A DNA stretch of 48,451 nt from an uncultured Tenacibaculum sp. (GCA_937922085.1 CAKZVD010000033.1:1-48451), one strand, 5' to 3'; positions 9,501 through 17,379 are shown, counted from the first letter of the stretch. Numbers and translations are program-made. Notes: generated from the sequence alone by a model not told the origin.

Positions 9501-9675
9501 AAAAACAAAGGTAAATATTTTTAACCTTTCAGGAAGTCAAGTGTATTCAAATGATATTGATTTTTCTCAAGAAGAAAAACAAAAAATATCAGTTAATTTG
9601 AGTGGAGGTATTTATTTAGTACAATTAATAGATGCGAATAATAGAAAATTATCAAGAAAGATAATTATTAAGTAA
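6514..9675 (+). CDS. T9SS-secreted beta-propeller (BNR/VPS10-like) protein with inserted PA domain
   Basis: A large exported protein of 1053 residues. Residues 1-27 are a hydrophobic signal segment. Residues about 115-230 and 410-960 contain repeated 'SxDGGxTW'-like strands (KSVDGGNTW, GSTNGGNSW, YTNDGGVTW), typical of sialidase/VPS10-type beta-propellers. A protease-associated (PA) domain is inserted at about residues 245-370 (GKIAVIERGSCNFTDKV...AGAIAVIM). The last 75 residues (FAVYPTVSNGELTVFAK to KLSRKIIIK) form a type A sorting domain recognised by the type IX secretion system, so the product is exported and probably attached to the surface or released. It is followed by a strong terminator. 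No catalytic peptidase motif is visible; a role in surface proteolysis or glycan binding is only a guess. Confidence 0.88.
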   Translation: MKGKKLILIIGIISFAVLFSLLFLNKVGDKTGISKLRESHAEFLRNHPYQKTSDLSKKERRELGIPPNAYFDQKYLSEINPTTGRVHRENIFKLQERLKNNRVAFRAPGDATDNPWIERGPNNVGGRTRAIIFDPNDATDETVFAGGVSGGLWRNRNISNASSEWEQVGIPENLAVSSIAVDPNNTAIFYVGTGESFTGGDANGNGLWKSVDGGNTWSKIFGGITGPSFFQENSTVKVNMPSPIQGDYPSILTNSFGGDLSSDITGDLVLVNDGTDVETDACEALVNAADLVGKIAVIERGSCNFTDKVIKAQDAGAIAVIMLNNVTGDPISMGGENTSITIPAVMISQANGNIITNALTREVVNVTLTSTGSQLTGLILPGVQNINDILVRNNAGVSEVYVTVGETSNQGVSLGGDTIGVYKSVDGENFSRLNIPNTTAGNPYEPNNIELGADNSIFLSTNRSAAYGDGGGAIFNSTNGIDFNLLITVPNGLRTEITVSSTNANKGYILAQINDNSTPVKIFKTVDKFQNITEITLPNDADTDIPANDFTRDQAGYNLLIKVNPDNDETIFVGGIDLFGSTNGGNSWTQLSHWFGGFGFQEVHADQHGIAFSNNSSSKMIFSNDGGVSFSSDGGNIIRARNRNYNTLQFYTVGVAPTSAFTGDYFLAGAQDNGTQLFENASPGINSSREASGGDGAHSFFDTDGTERYYISNFVYNRSINLFNYRIGTRVNINRETESNGDFINQEELDSNLNILYSNYSSGTNFIVRMYDNILSGTPIKADLTNGLMDGEPSALKISPFTTASSNLFVGLKNGKLLQVKNANSSSIVWSEITGSDFVGSISDIEFGANENEIFVTMHNYGVVSIWYTNDGGVTWGNKEGDFPDIPVKTILQNPLNRKEVIIGTDLGIWKTDDFSVTAPKWTQSFNGMSNVPVTDMDLRDDNTVFVSTYGRGVFSGKFTGTTASVEEVNKGNELFAVYPTVSNGELTVFAKRETGKTKVNIFNLSGSQVYSNDIDFSQEEKQKISVNLSGGIYLVQLIDANNRKLSRKIIIK

Positions 9676-9694
9676 AAGATTATTTTTAATAATG

Positions 9695-9724
9695 AGCCCC
9701 ATTTTTTAAATGGGGCTTTTTTTG
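9695..9724 (+). terminator. Terminator after the T9SS protein gene
   Basis: AGCCCCATTT/AAATGGGGCT form a ten-base stem with a TTT loop, followed by T7. Confidence 0.9.
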
Positions 9725-9743
9725 CTTAAGAGAAATGGATGTT

Positions 9744-10460
9744 TTACCAGCTATAAGATTCGCCAGTTACATAATTTATAAGAGAACCACTTCCGTTTGT
9801 ATTCCATTTACATTCAGAAGACAATGCTCCGTTTTCATACACTTTAATATTTCCAGAATTATCATTGTTAGATTTTAACACGAATTTATTGTCACCTGTA
9901 TTAACTTCTAAAGTAGATGTTGTTTCAGAAAAAGACCATTTTAAAGATAAAGATAAATTATTATTAGAAGGATCTATTAAATTTAATTCGGCATAGCTTC
10001 CATCTTTTAAACTATAACCATCTAATAGTTTACCAGTATAATCAGGGCTTACAATTTTATATAAAAAAGTATACCTGTCAGATGATTCGGTAATAGTATA
10101 ATTGATTGTTGTATTTCCGTCAGACCAAGTATATGTTTTGTTATTACCAGTAGAATTACCTCTTCCTACGATAGTACTACTTTGAATATCTGCATTTGCA
10201 GGAATAGTAAAGTAACTAGAAAAAATAATTCCGTAGTTTTTAATAAGGTTAAAATAAACATTGGTTTGTTGCGCATTAGCATCTGAATTTTCTTTTAAAG
10301 CATCAGGAATTTCGATACGTTGAATTTTCTTCTGAAAATCTTCCATTACTTCTGAAAGTTCTTCTTCTTTCATGTCATCTATGATTTTTTCATCATTATT
10401 ACTACAAGAGGTGAAAATTAGAAACCCCATAATTACGAATAGACTTGTTAGTTTTTTCAT
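9744..10460 (-). CDS. Lipoprotein of unknown function, paralogue of the gene at 11008
   Basis: A 238-residue lipoprotein. The start at 10460 gives MKKLTSLFVIMGFLIFTSCSNN, a lipoprotein signal with the acylated Cys at residue 20; the frame runs further upstream but without signal-like residues. After an acidic linker, the C-terminal two thirds are beta-strand-rich with the segments YTITESSDRYTFLYKI and a final NxxGSGSLINYVTGESYSW. The lipoprotein at 11008 shows the same arrangement (DYKITKKEDRYTFIFNI ... DGTGKVVYKNGDTFNW), so the two are paralogues. Only 16 bases separate it from the outer-membrane protein gene upstream, so they form one operon carrying the locus-specific promoter motif. The function is unknown; an envelope stress or adhesion role is possible. 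Confidence 0.8.
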   Translation of the reverse strand: MKKLTSLFVIMGFLIFTSCSNNDEKIIDDMKEEELSEVMEDFQKKIQRIEIPDALKENSDANAQQTNVYFNLIKNYGIIFSSYFTIPANADIQSSTIVGRGNSTGNNKTYTWSDGNTTINYTITESSDRYTFLYKIVSPDYTGKLLDGYSLKDGSYAELNLIDPSNNNLSLSLKWSFSETTSTLEVNTGDNKFVLKSNNDNSGNIKVYENGALSSECKWNTNGSGSLINYVTGESYSW

Positions 10461-10476
10461 TGTTTTTATTTTTAAA

Positions 10477-10947
10477 TTATAGATTATATAAAATACCAAG
10501 GTTAAATACAGCTTGGTCAAATGCACTAAGAACATATTTAGCCTCAAATACACCTGTTAAAGAAGAGGATAAATCATAGTTTAAGCCACCACCTACATTA
10601 AAGCCAATTTCTGTAGTTGAAGCACTTATTCCAAGAACAGAAACGCTAGCACGGGTAAAATTTAAACCAGCTAAAGGATAGAAAAGCAAACCATCTTTGC
10701 CAGGGAAAATATAATGACCGTCTGCATTAAATCCTAAAATAGAAGAGCTTACTCCTTGGGTACCTTCTCCAAAAAAGTAATTGAATGAAGGAGATGCATA
10801 TATGTTCTCAGTAATTTTAAAAGAAGCTTTAGCGCCTACTCCAAATTCAGTATTAGTTCCGTAAGCAGCTTGAACACCTATTTTAGTTTGAGAAAATATA
10901 GCTATTGAAATAGCGAAGAATAAAATAGTTAATAATAGTTTTTTCAT
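10477..10947 (-). CDS. Small outer-membrane beta-barrel protein
   Basis: A 156-residue protein with a Sec signal peptide (MKKLLLTILFFAISIAIFSQ, cleavage after about residue 20). Amphipathic beta-strands follow, typical of eight-stranded OmpX/OmpA-like or 'porin family' barrels, ending in a hydrophobic strand (FNLGILYNL). It is predicted to sit in the outer membrane; no enzyme motif is seen. It is the first gene of a two-gene operon with the lipoprotein at 9744. The -10 part of the shared bipartite promoter motif lies 27 bases upstream of its ATG. Confidence 0.8.
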   Translation of the reverse strand: MKKLLLTILFFAISIAIFSQTKIGVQAAYGTNTEFGVGAKASFKITENIYASPSFNYFFGEGTQGVSSSILGFNADGHYIFPGKDGLLFYPLAGLNFTRASVSVLGISASTTEIGFNVGGGLNYDLSSSLTGVFEAKYVLSAFDQAVFNLGILYNL

Positions 10948-10973
10948 TTTTGTTATTTTTTATGTTACACAGC

Positions 10974-11002
10974 TTAGTGTTATTAAACTTGTAGAGGTTA
11001 AC
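10974..11002 (-). promoter_or_regulatory. Candidate ECF-sigma promoter upstream of the OMP-lipoprotein operon
   Basis: On the minus strand, GTTAACCTCTACA (from 11002) and ACACTAA (10980-10974). It matches the GTTWAC(C/T) ... ACA(T/C)(T/C)AA pattern seen at three other transcripts of this locus, with one extra spacer base. The predicted transcript start is about 20 bases before the ATG. Confidence 0.5.
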
Positions 11003-11007
11003 ATTTT

Positions 11008-11673
11008 TTACCAATTAAAAGTATCCCCGTTTTTATAAACTACTTTTCCTGTGCCATCTTCGTTCCATTCATAGGTGTTTCCCAGGTGTATCATTTTTCC
11101 TTTTCCATTTATTGTATTAATTTCAAATGAATCAGTATTTCCGTCTGCTAAAAATTCGAAGAATAGAATAGTATCTTTAATTTCCCAGTTTGTAGTAGCA
11201 ATATAATTAGGCTCTTTATAAGTAATGTTTCCACTTTTTTCATTAAAAAGAGTGTAACCGTTTATGAGATCAGCAGAAATTGTTCCGGTAGAAATATTGA
11301 ATATAAAAGTATATCGATCTTCTTTTTTTGTGATTTTATAATCGATATCTAGAGTTTCTCCAAAGATGTTACCAATCCATTTATAAACTACCGTATTTGT
11401 ATCAATTTGATCTTTAGTTGCAGATTTTGGAACAGTTAAAAGAGCGTGAAAAGTAGTGATAGTTTCTTTTAAATTATTAAATTCAGTAACGGCTTCTTTT
11501 GCGTAAATATTTTGAGATTCTTTTAAGAGTAAAGGAATTTGAATCTTTTCAGAATGCGCTCCTAAATTAGTTACTATAAATTCATTAAAAGGTTTTTGTT
11601 CTATAACCTCTTCATCAGAGTTACATGACGCAAAAAAAATGAGTAATAGTAGTAATGTGTTTAATTTTTTCAT
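11008..11673 (-). CDS. Lipoprotein of unknown function, paralogue of the gene at 9744
   Basis: A 221-residue lipoprotein. MKKLNTLLLLLIFFASCNSDEE is a lipobox signal with the acylated Cys at about residue 17, followed by an acidic stretch. The C-terminal domain is beta-rich with DYKITKKEDRYTFIFNI and ends GDTFNW, parallel to the lipoprotein at 9744. It is transcribed alone from its own copy of the locus promoter motif. I do not recognise a named family. Its place beside the sigma/CHAT genes suggests it is a target gene of that regulator, acting in the periplasm or at a membrane surface. Confidence 0.8.
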   Translation of the reverse strand: MKKLNTLLLLLIFFASCNSDEEVIEQKPFNEFIVTNLGAHSEKIQIPLLLKESQNIYAKEAVTEFNNLKETITTFHALLTVPKSATKDQIDTNTVVYKWIGNIFGETLDIDYKITKKEDRYTFIFNISTGTISADLINGYTLFNEKSGNITYKEPNYIATTNWEIKDTILFFEFLADGNTDSFEINTINGKGKMIHLGNTYEWNEDGTGKVVYKNGDTFNW

Positions 11674-11702
11674 TTTGTGGTATTTTAATAATTATATATT
11701 CA

Positions 11703-11730
11703 TTAATGTTTTTAAACTGTAAAGGTTAAC
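11703..11730 (-). promoter_or_regulatory. Candidate ECF-sigma promoter upstream of the lipoprotein at 11008
   Basis: On the minus strand, GTTAACCTTTACAG (from 11730) and, 12 bases later, ACATTAA (11709-11703). The -10-like part lies 30 bases before the ATG at 11673. Same motif and spacing as at 13213 and 18108. Confidence 0.55.
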
Positions 11731-11740
11731 ATGTATGTTT

Positions 11741-11772
11741 AAAAAAGAAAAACCTGCCTTATTAGGCAGGTT
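11741..11772 (-). terminator. Terminator of the DUF4412-lipoprotein operon
   Basis: On the minus strand, AACCTGCCT/AGGCAGGTT form a nine-base stem, followed by a T-rich run. It ends the transcript from 13166-11868. Confidence 0.85.
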
Positions 11773-11867
11773 CCGTAGAAATAAAAAAACATAAATGAAA
11801 ACTATTTTTCTACTATTAGTTTTAGAATTAAATATTGAAAAGGATTATATTATTACTTAAATAAAAA

Positions 11868-12320
11868 CTAGAATTTATTTATAATCTCTTTAGCAACTTT
11901 TATTACATCATCTTTATTAGTACTAACCAAAATATGAAATAAGTCTTGTCCTTTCCATATAGATATTTGATTTATTTTTTCTATGTAATATGCCTTATTT
12001 CCTATGTTAGTTAATAACTGTTTGTTAGGAAATACTTGCATACCGGTCTCTAAACTTGCTTCGCTACCAGCACCTACAACATGTGTAACCAAAATAAGTT
12101 CTCGATCTCCATTTATAGAAAAAGTTGTTTGACAGGGATTAAATGTTTGATCTAATTGTTTGTGCTGAATTTCTTTTGCATTAGGGAAAAATTGTTGAAC
12201 AAAACTTTCTTGTTTTATAATTGCACAAGCATTGGCTGTTTCTTCTGTTTCTTCATTATTTTCACAAGAAGAAATAAATACTAAAATTAGAGCGATAATA
12301 ATAAGTTTGATATTTTTCAT
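11868..12320 (-). CDS. Small lipoprotein of unknown function
   Basis: A 150-residue lipoprotein. MKNIKLIIIALILVFISSCENN carries a lipobox, followed by an acidic EETEETANAC linker. The mature part (about residues 35-150) has alternating strands and helices and two further cysteines (Cys32 and the Cys of NPCQTTF) that could form a disulfide. It lies 30 bases downstream of the DUF4412 gene, so it is the second gene of that operon, and a strong terminator follows. I do not recognise a family. The operon starts at a copy of the locus promoter motif. Confidence 0.75.
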   Translation of the reverse strand: MKNIKLIIIALILVFISSCENNEETEETANACAIIKQESFVQQFFPNAKEIQHKQLDQTFNPCQTTFSINGDRELILVTHVVGAGSEASLETGMQVFPNKQLLTNIGNKAYYIEKINQISIWKGQDLFHILVSTNKDDVIKVAKEIINKF

Positions 12321-12350
12321 GAGTATTCGGTTTTATATTTATGATTGAAT

Positions 12351-13166
12351 TTAATTTTTGAACATTGATGAATATTCACCAGTGTTTATAGTTAAGTTTG
12401 ATTTTGTGTTAATTTTAGTAACTACTACTTTTCCATTTCCTTTTTCAGAATTCATAGCTATTTCTAAAACAAAACCTTTAATTTTTTGATTGTTATTTTT
12501 CATTCCTAACATAGGAATGAAAGCTCCTTTTATAGGGAAATTAGAAGTAGTTGTCCAAATATGTGTAGTTGCACCATCTTTTTTAGCTATGTATTCATTA
12601 CAAGAATATCCTAAAATATTTTTTGTGTTTCCCGTTTTTATAATAGCAACAGCATCCATTTTATTAGAGTTGTCATACTTACTCATTTCAGTAGTGCCTA
12701 TTTCTTTTTTTATTTTCATGCCTACCATATTCATATATAAAGCGCCTTCATTTTTATTAAAAACCATATAAATATCTCCCCCAACATTGTTGCTGCCTTT
12801 TACTTTTGAAGGGTCAATTTTCATACAACTCATATCTTTTTGGGCACTATTAAAAAAATATTGAAGTTCCATAGTTTCATTTTCACTGGAGGTAACCTCA
12901 AGCATAATGGATTGATTAAAATGTAACGCTTGGTTATTGTGAATCTCTTTTTTATTAACCTTTTTCTTTTTACTAATAATATCTCCATTTAGTGTCTTGT
13001 CTATAGTTTTATCTGCTTTTTCATCAAGTTTGTTTTCAACCTTACGTTCAATTTTTTTCTCAATCTTTTTAGTAAGTTTTTTCCAGAATTGTGCTTTTAC
13101 TTGTTGTGAATACCCAATTACTAGTAGCATAGCTAGTAATAGGTTTAAGTGTTTTTTAGTATTCAT
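12351..13166 (-). CDS. Secreted DUF4412-family protein
   Basis: A 271-residue exported protein. Residues 1-25 are a signal peptide ending in KAQF. Residues 26-75 are a lysine-rich coiled coil (KKLTKKIEKKIERKVENKLDEKADKTIDK). Residues 80-271 resemble the DUF4412 domain: beta-rich, with CNEYIAKKDG and WTTTSNFPIKGAFIPMLGM. The function of the family is unknown. It is the first gene of an operon with the lipoprotein at 11868 and diverges from the ECF sigma gene; the intergenic region carries the shared promoter motif. Confidence 0.8.
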   Translation of the reverse strand: MNTKKHLNLLLAMLLVIGYSQQVKAQFWKKLTKKIEKKIERKVENKLDEKADKTIDKTLNGDIISKKKKVNKKEIHNNQALHFNQSIMLEVTSSENETMELQYFFNSAQKDMSCMKIDPSKVKGSNNVGGDIYMVFNKNEGALYMNMVGMKIKKEIGTTEMSKYDNSNKMDAVAIIKTGNTKNILGYSCNEYIAKKDGATTHIWTTTSNFPIKGAFIPMLGMKNNNQKIKGFVLEIAMNSEKGNGKVVVTKINTKSNLTINTGEYSSMFKN

Positions 13167-13185
13167 TTTTTCTATGTTTTACCCT

Positions 13186-13213
13186 TTAATGGCGTATTTA
13201 TAAAAAGGTTAAC
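13186..13213 (-). promoter_or_regulatory. Candidate ECF-sigma promoter upstream of the DUF4412 operon
   Basis: On the minus strand, GTTAACCTTTTTAT (from 13213) and CCATTAA (13192-13186). It has the same spacing as the copies at 11730 and 18108, 20 bases before the ATG at 13166. Confidence 0.55.
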
Positions 13214-13245
13214 ATTTATAAGTGAAAAAGTTTGATTGGAATTTT

Positions 13246-13273
13246 GTTTACCTTTAAAAAAAAAAGACATCAA
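13246..13273 (+). promoter_or_regulatory. Candidate autoregulatory copy of the ECF motif at the sigma gene
   Basis: GTTTACCTTTA (from 13246) and ACATCAA (13267-13273) have the same order and spacing as the other copies. The -10-like part overlaps the annotated ATG at 13273. If it is used, translation would have to begin at a later codon, such as the in-frame TTG at 13294. It may also be coincidental. Confidence 0.3.
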
Positions 13274-13818
13274 TGACTGAAAACGATAAGTTATTGTTAT
13301 TAAAAAAAGGAGATGCTAAGACGTTAAAAAAACTCTATATAAAAAATAGAGAAGCATTTATAGCATTTGGAAGAAAATACATGAATTCAGAAGAAGATAT
13401 TCTGGATGTATATCAGGATGCAATTATAGCGCTACAAGAGCAGATAATATCTGGAAAATTAAACAATTTAGATTGTACTATTAAAACATACCTGTTTGGT
13501 ATTGGTAAGTACATGTTGTTTGAAAAAAATAGAAAAAAACAAAAAACAATATTAGGTAGTTATAAAACAGAAGAAGTTGAAGATTATGAGATTATAGAGA
13601 TAGATTACTATAATGAGGTAACTACAAATAGACAACGAAAATTACAAGAAGTATTGTCTAAAATGGGTAAAAAATGTAAAGAAATTTTAACCCTATTTTA
13701 TTATCGTGGTTATACTATAGAAGAGATAAAAGAGCATTTAAATTATGAAAATAAAAACGTAGTTAAAAGTCAAAAATCTAGATGTTTAAAGCAATTAAAA
13801 TCTAAAATAAATGAATAA
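13273..13818 (+). CDS. ECF-type RNA polymerase sigma factor
   Basis: A 181-residue sigma-70 family factor of the extracytoplasmic-function class, which redirects RNA polymerase to stress promoters. Region 2 (about residues 25-95) includes EEDILDVYQDAIIALQE, the -10 recognition helix pair. Region 4 (about 125-175) has KMGKKCKEILTLFYYRGYTIEEIKEHL, the -35-binding helix-turn-helix. It overlaps the next gene by eight bases, so the two are translationally coupled, as is usual for a sigma and its anti-sigma. It diverges from the DUF4412 operon. The shared promoter motif at several surrounding genes, and possibly at its own start, suggests these are its targets. Confidence 0.92.
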   Translation: MTENDKLLLLKKGDAKTLKKLYIKNREAFIAFGRKYMNSEEDILDVYQDAIIALQEQIISGKLNNLDCTIKTYLFGIGKYMLFEKNRKKQKTILGSYKTEEVEDYEIIEIDYYNEVTTNRQRKLQEVLSKMGKKCKEILTLFYYRGYTIEEIKEHLNYENKNVVKSQKSRCLKQLKSKINE

Positions 13819-14539
13819 GTCCTCCCTAATAGAACAATACTTTGAAAACAGTTTATCTTCAGAAGAAAAATTGATTTTCGATGAATTGCTTGCTAATGAT
13901 AAAGCATTTGCCGAAGATTTTTATTTTCAGAAAGATGTAAAAGAAGCGATTAAAAAAGAAGAGAGAGAGAAATTAAAGAAAGAACTACAAAATTTAGAAA
14001 GATTTCAAGGAAGTAATAAAAAGTTTTCTTTTTCAAAAAAATGGCTGGTAGCAGCCTCTATAGTACTTTTGTTTTCTTTTTTAGGAACCTTCTTTTTTAT
14101 GAAACAAGATCGTTTTTCTAACCAGGAGTTATATGCAAACTATTTTACCCCTTATGAAAATGTAGTGTATCCTATAGTTAGAGGTGAAGCTGAAAATGAA
14201 TTAAAAAATAATGCTTTTATAGCTTATGAAACCAAAGAATATAAAAAGGCAATACAATTATTTGAGAAAGCATATGAGCAAACCAAAGAAATTGATTTGT
14301 TACTATATCAAGGAATTTCATTTTTAGCAGAAAAAAAACCAAATAAAGCAATAAAAATTTTAGAGGAATATGTGTCTACAGAACCTAAATACAATATGCA
14401 AGCTAATTGGTATTTAGGGTTGTCAAATTTACAGTTAAGCAATATAAAAGAAGCACGAGAATATTTAAGAAAGGTACGCAATTCTAATAGTGAATTTAAA
14501 ATAGAAGAAGCTAAAGAGTTACTTAAAAAGTTGCACTAA
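13811..14539 (+). CDS. Single-pass membrane TPR protein, candidate anti-sigma factor
   Basis: A 242-residue protein. Residues 1-75 are cytosolic and helical (LIEQYFENSLSSEEKLIFDELLANDK), in the position and style of a Bacteroidota anti-sigma domain. Residues about 78-96 form one membrane helix (WLVAASIVLLFSFLGTFFF). Residues 130-242 carry two to three tetratricopeptide repeats (AYETKEYKKAIQLFEKAYEQ and later copies) outside the cytoplasm. It overlaps the sigma gene, which supports a sigma/anti-sigma pair. Its last 21 bases overlap the end of the convergent CHAT gene. The anti-sigma role is inferred from context; no HxxxCxxC zinc motif is present. Confidence 0.8.
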   Translation: MNKSSLIEQYFENSLSSEEKLIFDELLANDKAFAEDFYFQKDVKEAIKKEEREKLKKELQNLERFQGSNKKFSFSKKWLVAASIVLLFSFLGTFFFMKQDRFSNQELYANYFTPYENVVYPIVRGEAENELKNNAFIAYETKEYKKAIQLFEKAYEQTKEIDLLLYQGISFLAEKKPNKAIKILEEYVSTEPKYNMQANWYLGLSNLQLSNIKEAREYLRKVRNSNSEFKIEEAKELLKKLH

Positions 14540-17326
14540 CTTTTTTCTATTAATGAACAGAATAATTAATAAACCAATTGTAAAATAAAACCATAAATAA
14601 TTATAAGAAGAAGTAGTTACTGGTTTTGAGTCTCCATTTAAAACAAAACCTGCCCAAAAAAATGGATGTTTTAATTCTTTAACAGTTTGTTGTTTTAAAT
14701 ATTGATTTTTAGCTCTTTGTAAAGCTAATTTTTTATTGATGCCATTACTTAATTCTTTATAAAAAAGAGTCATAATTTGAGAAGAAGATTTATCGTTTAC
14801 CTTCCATAAACTTTTAACTAAAGATTTAGCACCTGCAAAAGAAAATGCTCTTGCTAAACTAATGCTACCTTCTCCATTTTCTAATTTACCAATTCCTGTT
14901 TGACAAGCACTTAAGGTTACTAAATCAGCATTTAATGTGGTGTTGTAAATATCTTTTACATACCAAAGATTACTTTCGTTCTCTGTAGGGGTAAAAGCTA
15001 AATAAGAAAAATCGGGATATTCGTCATTAGCAGAAGCATGTGTAGCAAAATGAAGTATTTGATAATCATTGATTTTTGCTTTTATGTTGTTTAAAACAGC
15101 ATTTTTTCCAATAAAATGATCCGTTTCAAAATAGTTAGTAATGTTATTAACTTCTTTTTCATTAAAAATTAAAGGGCTAAAATCTGCTCTATTATTTTTA
15201 GTAACACTTTTCTTGTAAAACTCAGGGGCTACTGCCAATAGTTTTTTTTCTTTTAAATGATGTTGTATAGTTTCTAATTCATCTAGTAAAGTAAAAGAAC
15301 TACCATAACTAATCATAGTTTCGTTAACAAGATATGTTTTCTTTAAAGGTTGTGTGCACAATGCTTCAAACGGAATATAATGTAAAAAACCATCAGGTAA
15401 AATAACGAGATCAGATTTGTTTTTAAGTGTTTCAGGAATTAATTTTTGATAAAGATTATATGCTTTTTTAGTATCGTATTTACCTTTAAAATTTGAAATT
15501 ATTTCATAAAACTCAAGAATTTCTTTTTGAAAATTAGAGTGATTTTTAAATCGGAAAAAATGAACCTCTGCATTGGTAATAGCAAATTGATAAATATGTT
15601 TTTTTCCATAAAAAAAAGCTATTTTTCCTTGATTCTCTTGTAGTTTTTCTGATGCTTTTTCTAATGAAATTACATTGTAATTGTATTTAAGGTTATGATA
15701 CTTAGGTTGTGCTTTTTTAATGGAATCTAAAAAAGAAACATAAACTTCTCTGGCTTTTATAAGAGCAGTTTTTTCTTCTAGAGAAGTATTAGAGGTATAT
15801 ATATTAGTTTCTAATTGGGAAACCTTAGAAGCTAACTGTTGTTCTCTATCAATAAGTTGCTGAGGAATATTATTAAACTTTACAGCTTTGGTAAGATTTA
15901 CAGCTTCTAATAATTGAGTTGATTTACTTTTTTCAAGAATAAAAAAAGCATGATTTAAATATTCTTTGTTTTTAGTAATATTAAATAGATTGAAAGATAC
16001 ATTTAAAGAATCTTCAAAAAGAGAATAAATATTGTTTATTAAAAATTGTTTGTCATTTTTATTTTCTAGAGTGGGTTTAAGCACATCTAAAACTGTTATA
16101 GCAAATAGACTTGTTTTTAAAGCTTTTTCAAGATAGTTTTGATCATTAGTTTGTTCATGTAATTTGGTAAGTATTTTAGATTTTAAATGTAAAATAGAAA
16201 TACTTTTATCTGTAATAAAGAATTCTTTTACAGATAAATCTTCTGTTTTATTTTCTGAAAATGTTAAGTTCTGAATCGATTTTTGAATATGTACTAAAGC
16301 TTTTTCTATTTGATTTGAAGCTAAATATGTGACAGCCATTTTTTTATATAATAAAGCAATATCTATATGTTTTTTATTATTTCTATAGCTTTTATAGCTT
16401 ATTAATGAAGCATTGTAAGAGTTAATAGCCTCCTCAAATTTTTTATCTTTTAAATATATGTCACCATATAATTCTTGCAAAACTTTATAAAAGGGATCTT
16501 TTTTTCGATATAAGTTTTCTGAATTTTTTAAAAGTTGAACCGCCTCTGTAGTGTTATTTGACAATATATAGGCATTAATTAATGCTTGATAAGATGTTAT
16601 TAAGGAATTTTTATATTGTCTTTTTTGATAAAATACAACAGACTCTTCTAATAGGGGAATGCCTTTTTTATATTGTTTTTGACTATTGTAAATTTTTGCT
16701 AAATAACTGTTTAAAAGAATTTTTTTAGAATCAGGATCTTCAAAGAAAGAGGTGTGTTTTTCTATCAATAATTTAGCCCTATCACAAAAATCTTCAGCTA
16801 ACTCATATTTGCCTTCAACAGAATAAATAATAGTTAGAAAAGAATAGACACTTTCTAAATTTCTAATGTTTTCTTGTGAGATTGAAGAAGATTTCAAGGT
16901 TTTGTAGAGCTCAAGAAAATAAGGTTTAGCACGTTTATAGTCGGCTAATTTATAATAATAGTTTCCTTTATTTAATTGGAAAAGAGGGAGTACTGTTTTG
17001 TAAACATCCTTACTTAAATAATTTTTATGATTGTTTAAAAGTACTTCTAAGCTGTCTATATTATTCTTTAGAACAGGCAGGTTATAATGATAGTCGCTTA
17101 CATAAACAAGATAAAAAAGAACGTTTGCTTTGTAATCGTACCATTTTTGATTATTCGTTATATGCAATGCTTTATTGAAATAAAGGTAAGCACTATCTTG
17201 ATTCTTATATAAATAAGAAGAGGCAATATTTGAATAATTTTCAAACTGAGCAGTGGCTAGTGAATCATTCTGTGCTTGTGAAATAAAATGAAATAAAAGA
17301 TATAAAAAAAGTAGTTTAGCTTTCAT
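14519..17326 (-). CDS. TPR-CHAT protein (caspase-like peptidase)
   Basis: A 935-residue protein. Residues 1-18 are a signal peptide (MKAKLLFLYLLFHFISQA). Residues about 25-450 are tetratricopeptide-type helical repeats. A linker with coiled-coil character (about 470-530) follows, then a C-terminal CHAT domain (about 590-900). The catalytic pair is intact: His763 in HFATHASAND and Cys808 in TLSACQTG, together with the late HPFFWAGFVLNG motif. A single membrane helix (about 910-927) and a short basic tail end the protein. CHAT domains are caspase-clan cysteine peptidases that cleave partner proteins on a signal. With signal peptide and C-terminal anchor, it should act in the periplasm, tethered to the inner membrane. 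It is downstream of a lipoprotein gene in one operon and convergent with the sigma/anti-sigma pair. Confidence 0.92.
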   Translation of the reverse strand: MKAKLLFLYLLFHFISQAQNDSLATAQFENYSNIASSYLYKNQDSAYLYFNKALHITNNQKWYDYKANVLFYLVYVSDYHYNLPVLKNNIDSLEVLLNNHKNYLSKDVYKTVLPLFQLNKGNYYYKLADYKRAKPYFLELYKTLKSSSISQENIRNLESVYSFLTIIYSVEGKYELAEDFCDRAKLLIEKHTSFFEDPDSKKILLNSYLAKIYNSQKQYKKGIPLLEESVVFYQKRQYKNSLITSYQALINAYILSNNTTEAVQLLKNSENLYRKKDPFYKVLQELYGDIYLKDKKFEEAINSYNASLISYKSYRNNKKHIDIALLYKKMAVTYLASNQIEKALVHIQKSIQNLTFSENKTEDLSVKEFFITDKSISILHLKSKILTKLHEQTNDQNYLEKALKTSLFAITVLDVLKPTLENKNDKQFLINNIYSLFEDSLNVSFNLFNITKNKEYLNHAFFILEKSKSTQLLEAVNLTKAVKFNNIPQQLIDREQQLASKVSQLETNIYTSNTSLEEKTALIKAREVYVSFLDSIKKAQPKYHNLKYNYNVISLEKASEKLQENQGKIAFFYGKKHIYQFAITNAEVHFFRFKNHSNFQKEILEFYEIISNFKGKYDTKKAYNLYQKLIPETLKNKSDLVILPDGFLHYIPFEALCTQPLKKTYLVNETMISYGSSFTLLDELETIQHHLKEKKLLAVAPEFYKKSVTKNNRADFSPLIFNEKEVNNITNYFETDHFIGKNAVLNNIKAKINDYQILHFATHASANDEYPDFSYLAFTPTENESNLWYVKDIYNTTLNADLVTLSACQTGIGKLENGEGSISLARAFSFAGAKSLVKSLWKVNDKSSSQIMTLFYKELSNGINKKLALQRAKNQYLKQQTVKELKHPFFWAGFVLNGDSKPVTTSSYNYLWFYFTIGLLIILFINRKKLVQLFK

Positions 17327-17379
17327 AAACAGTAAAATGGATATAGCTAAACTACTAATTTTTGAATAATTAAATATTT

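Noticed and set aside
10461..10553. Longer N-terminus for the lipoprotein at 9744
   Set aside because: It would run into the end of the OMP gene and hide a perfect lipoprotein signal that starts at 10460.
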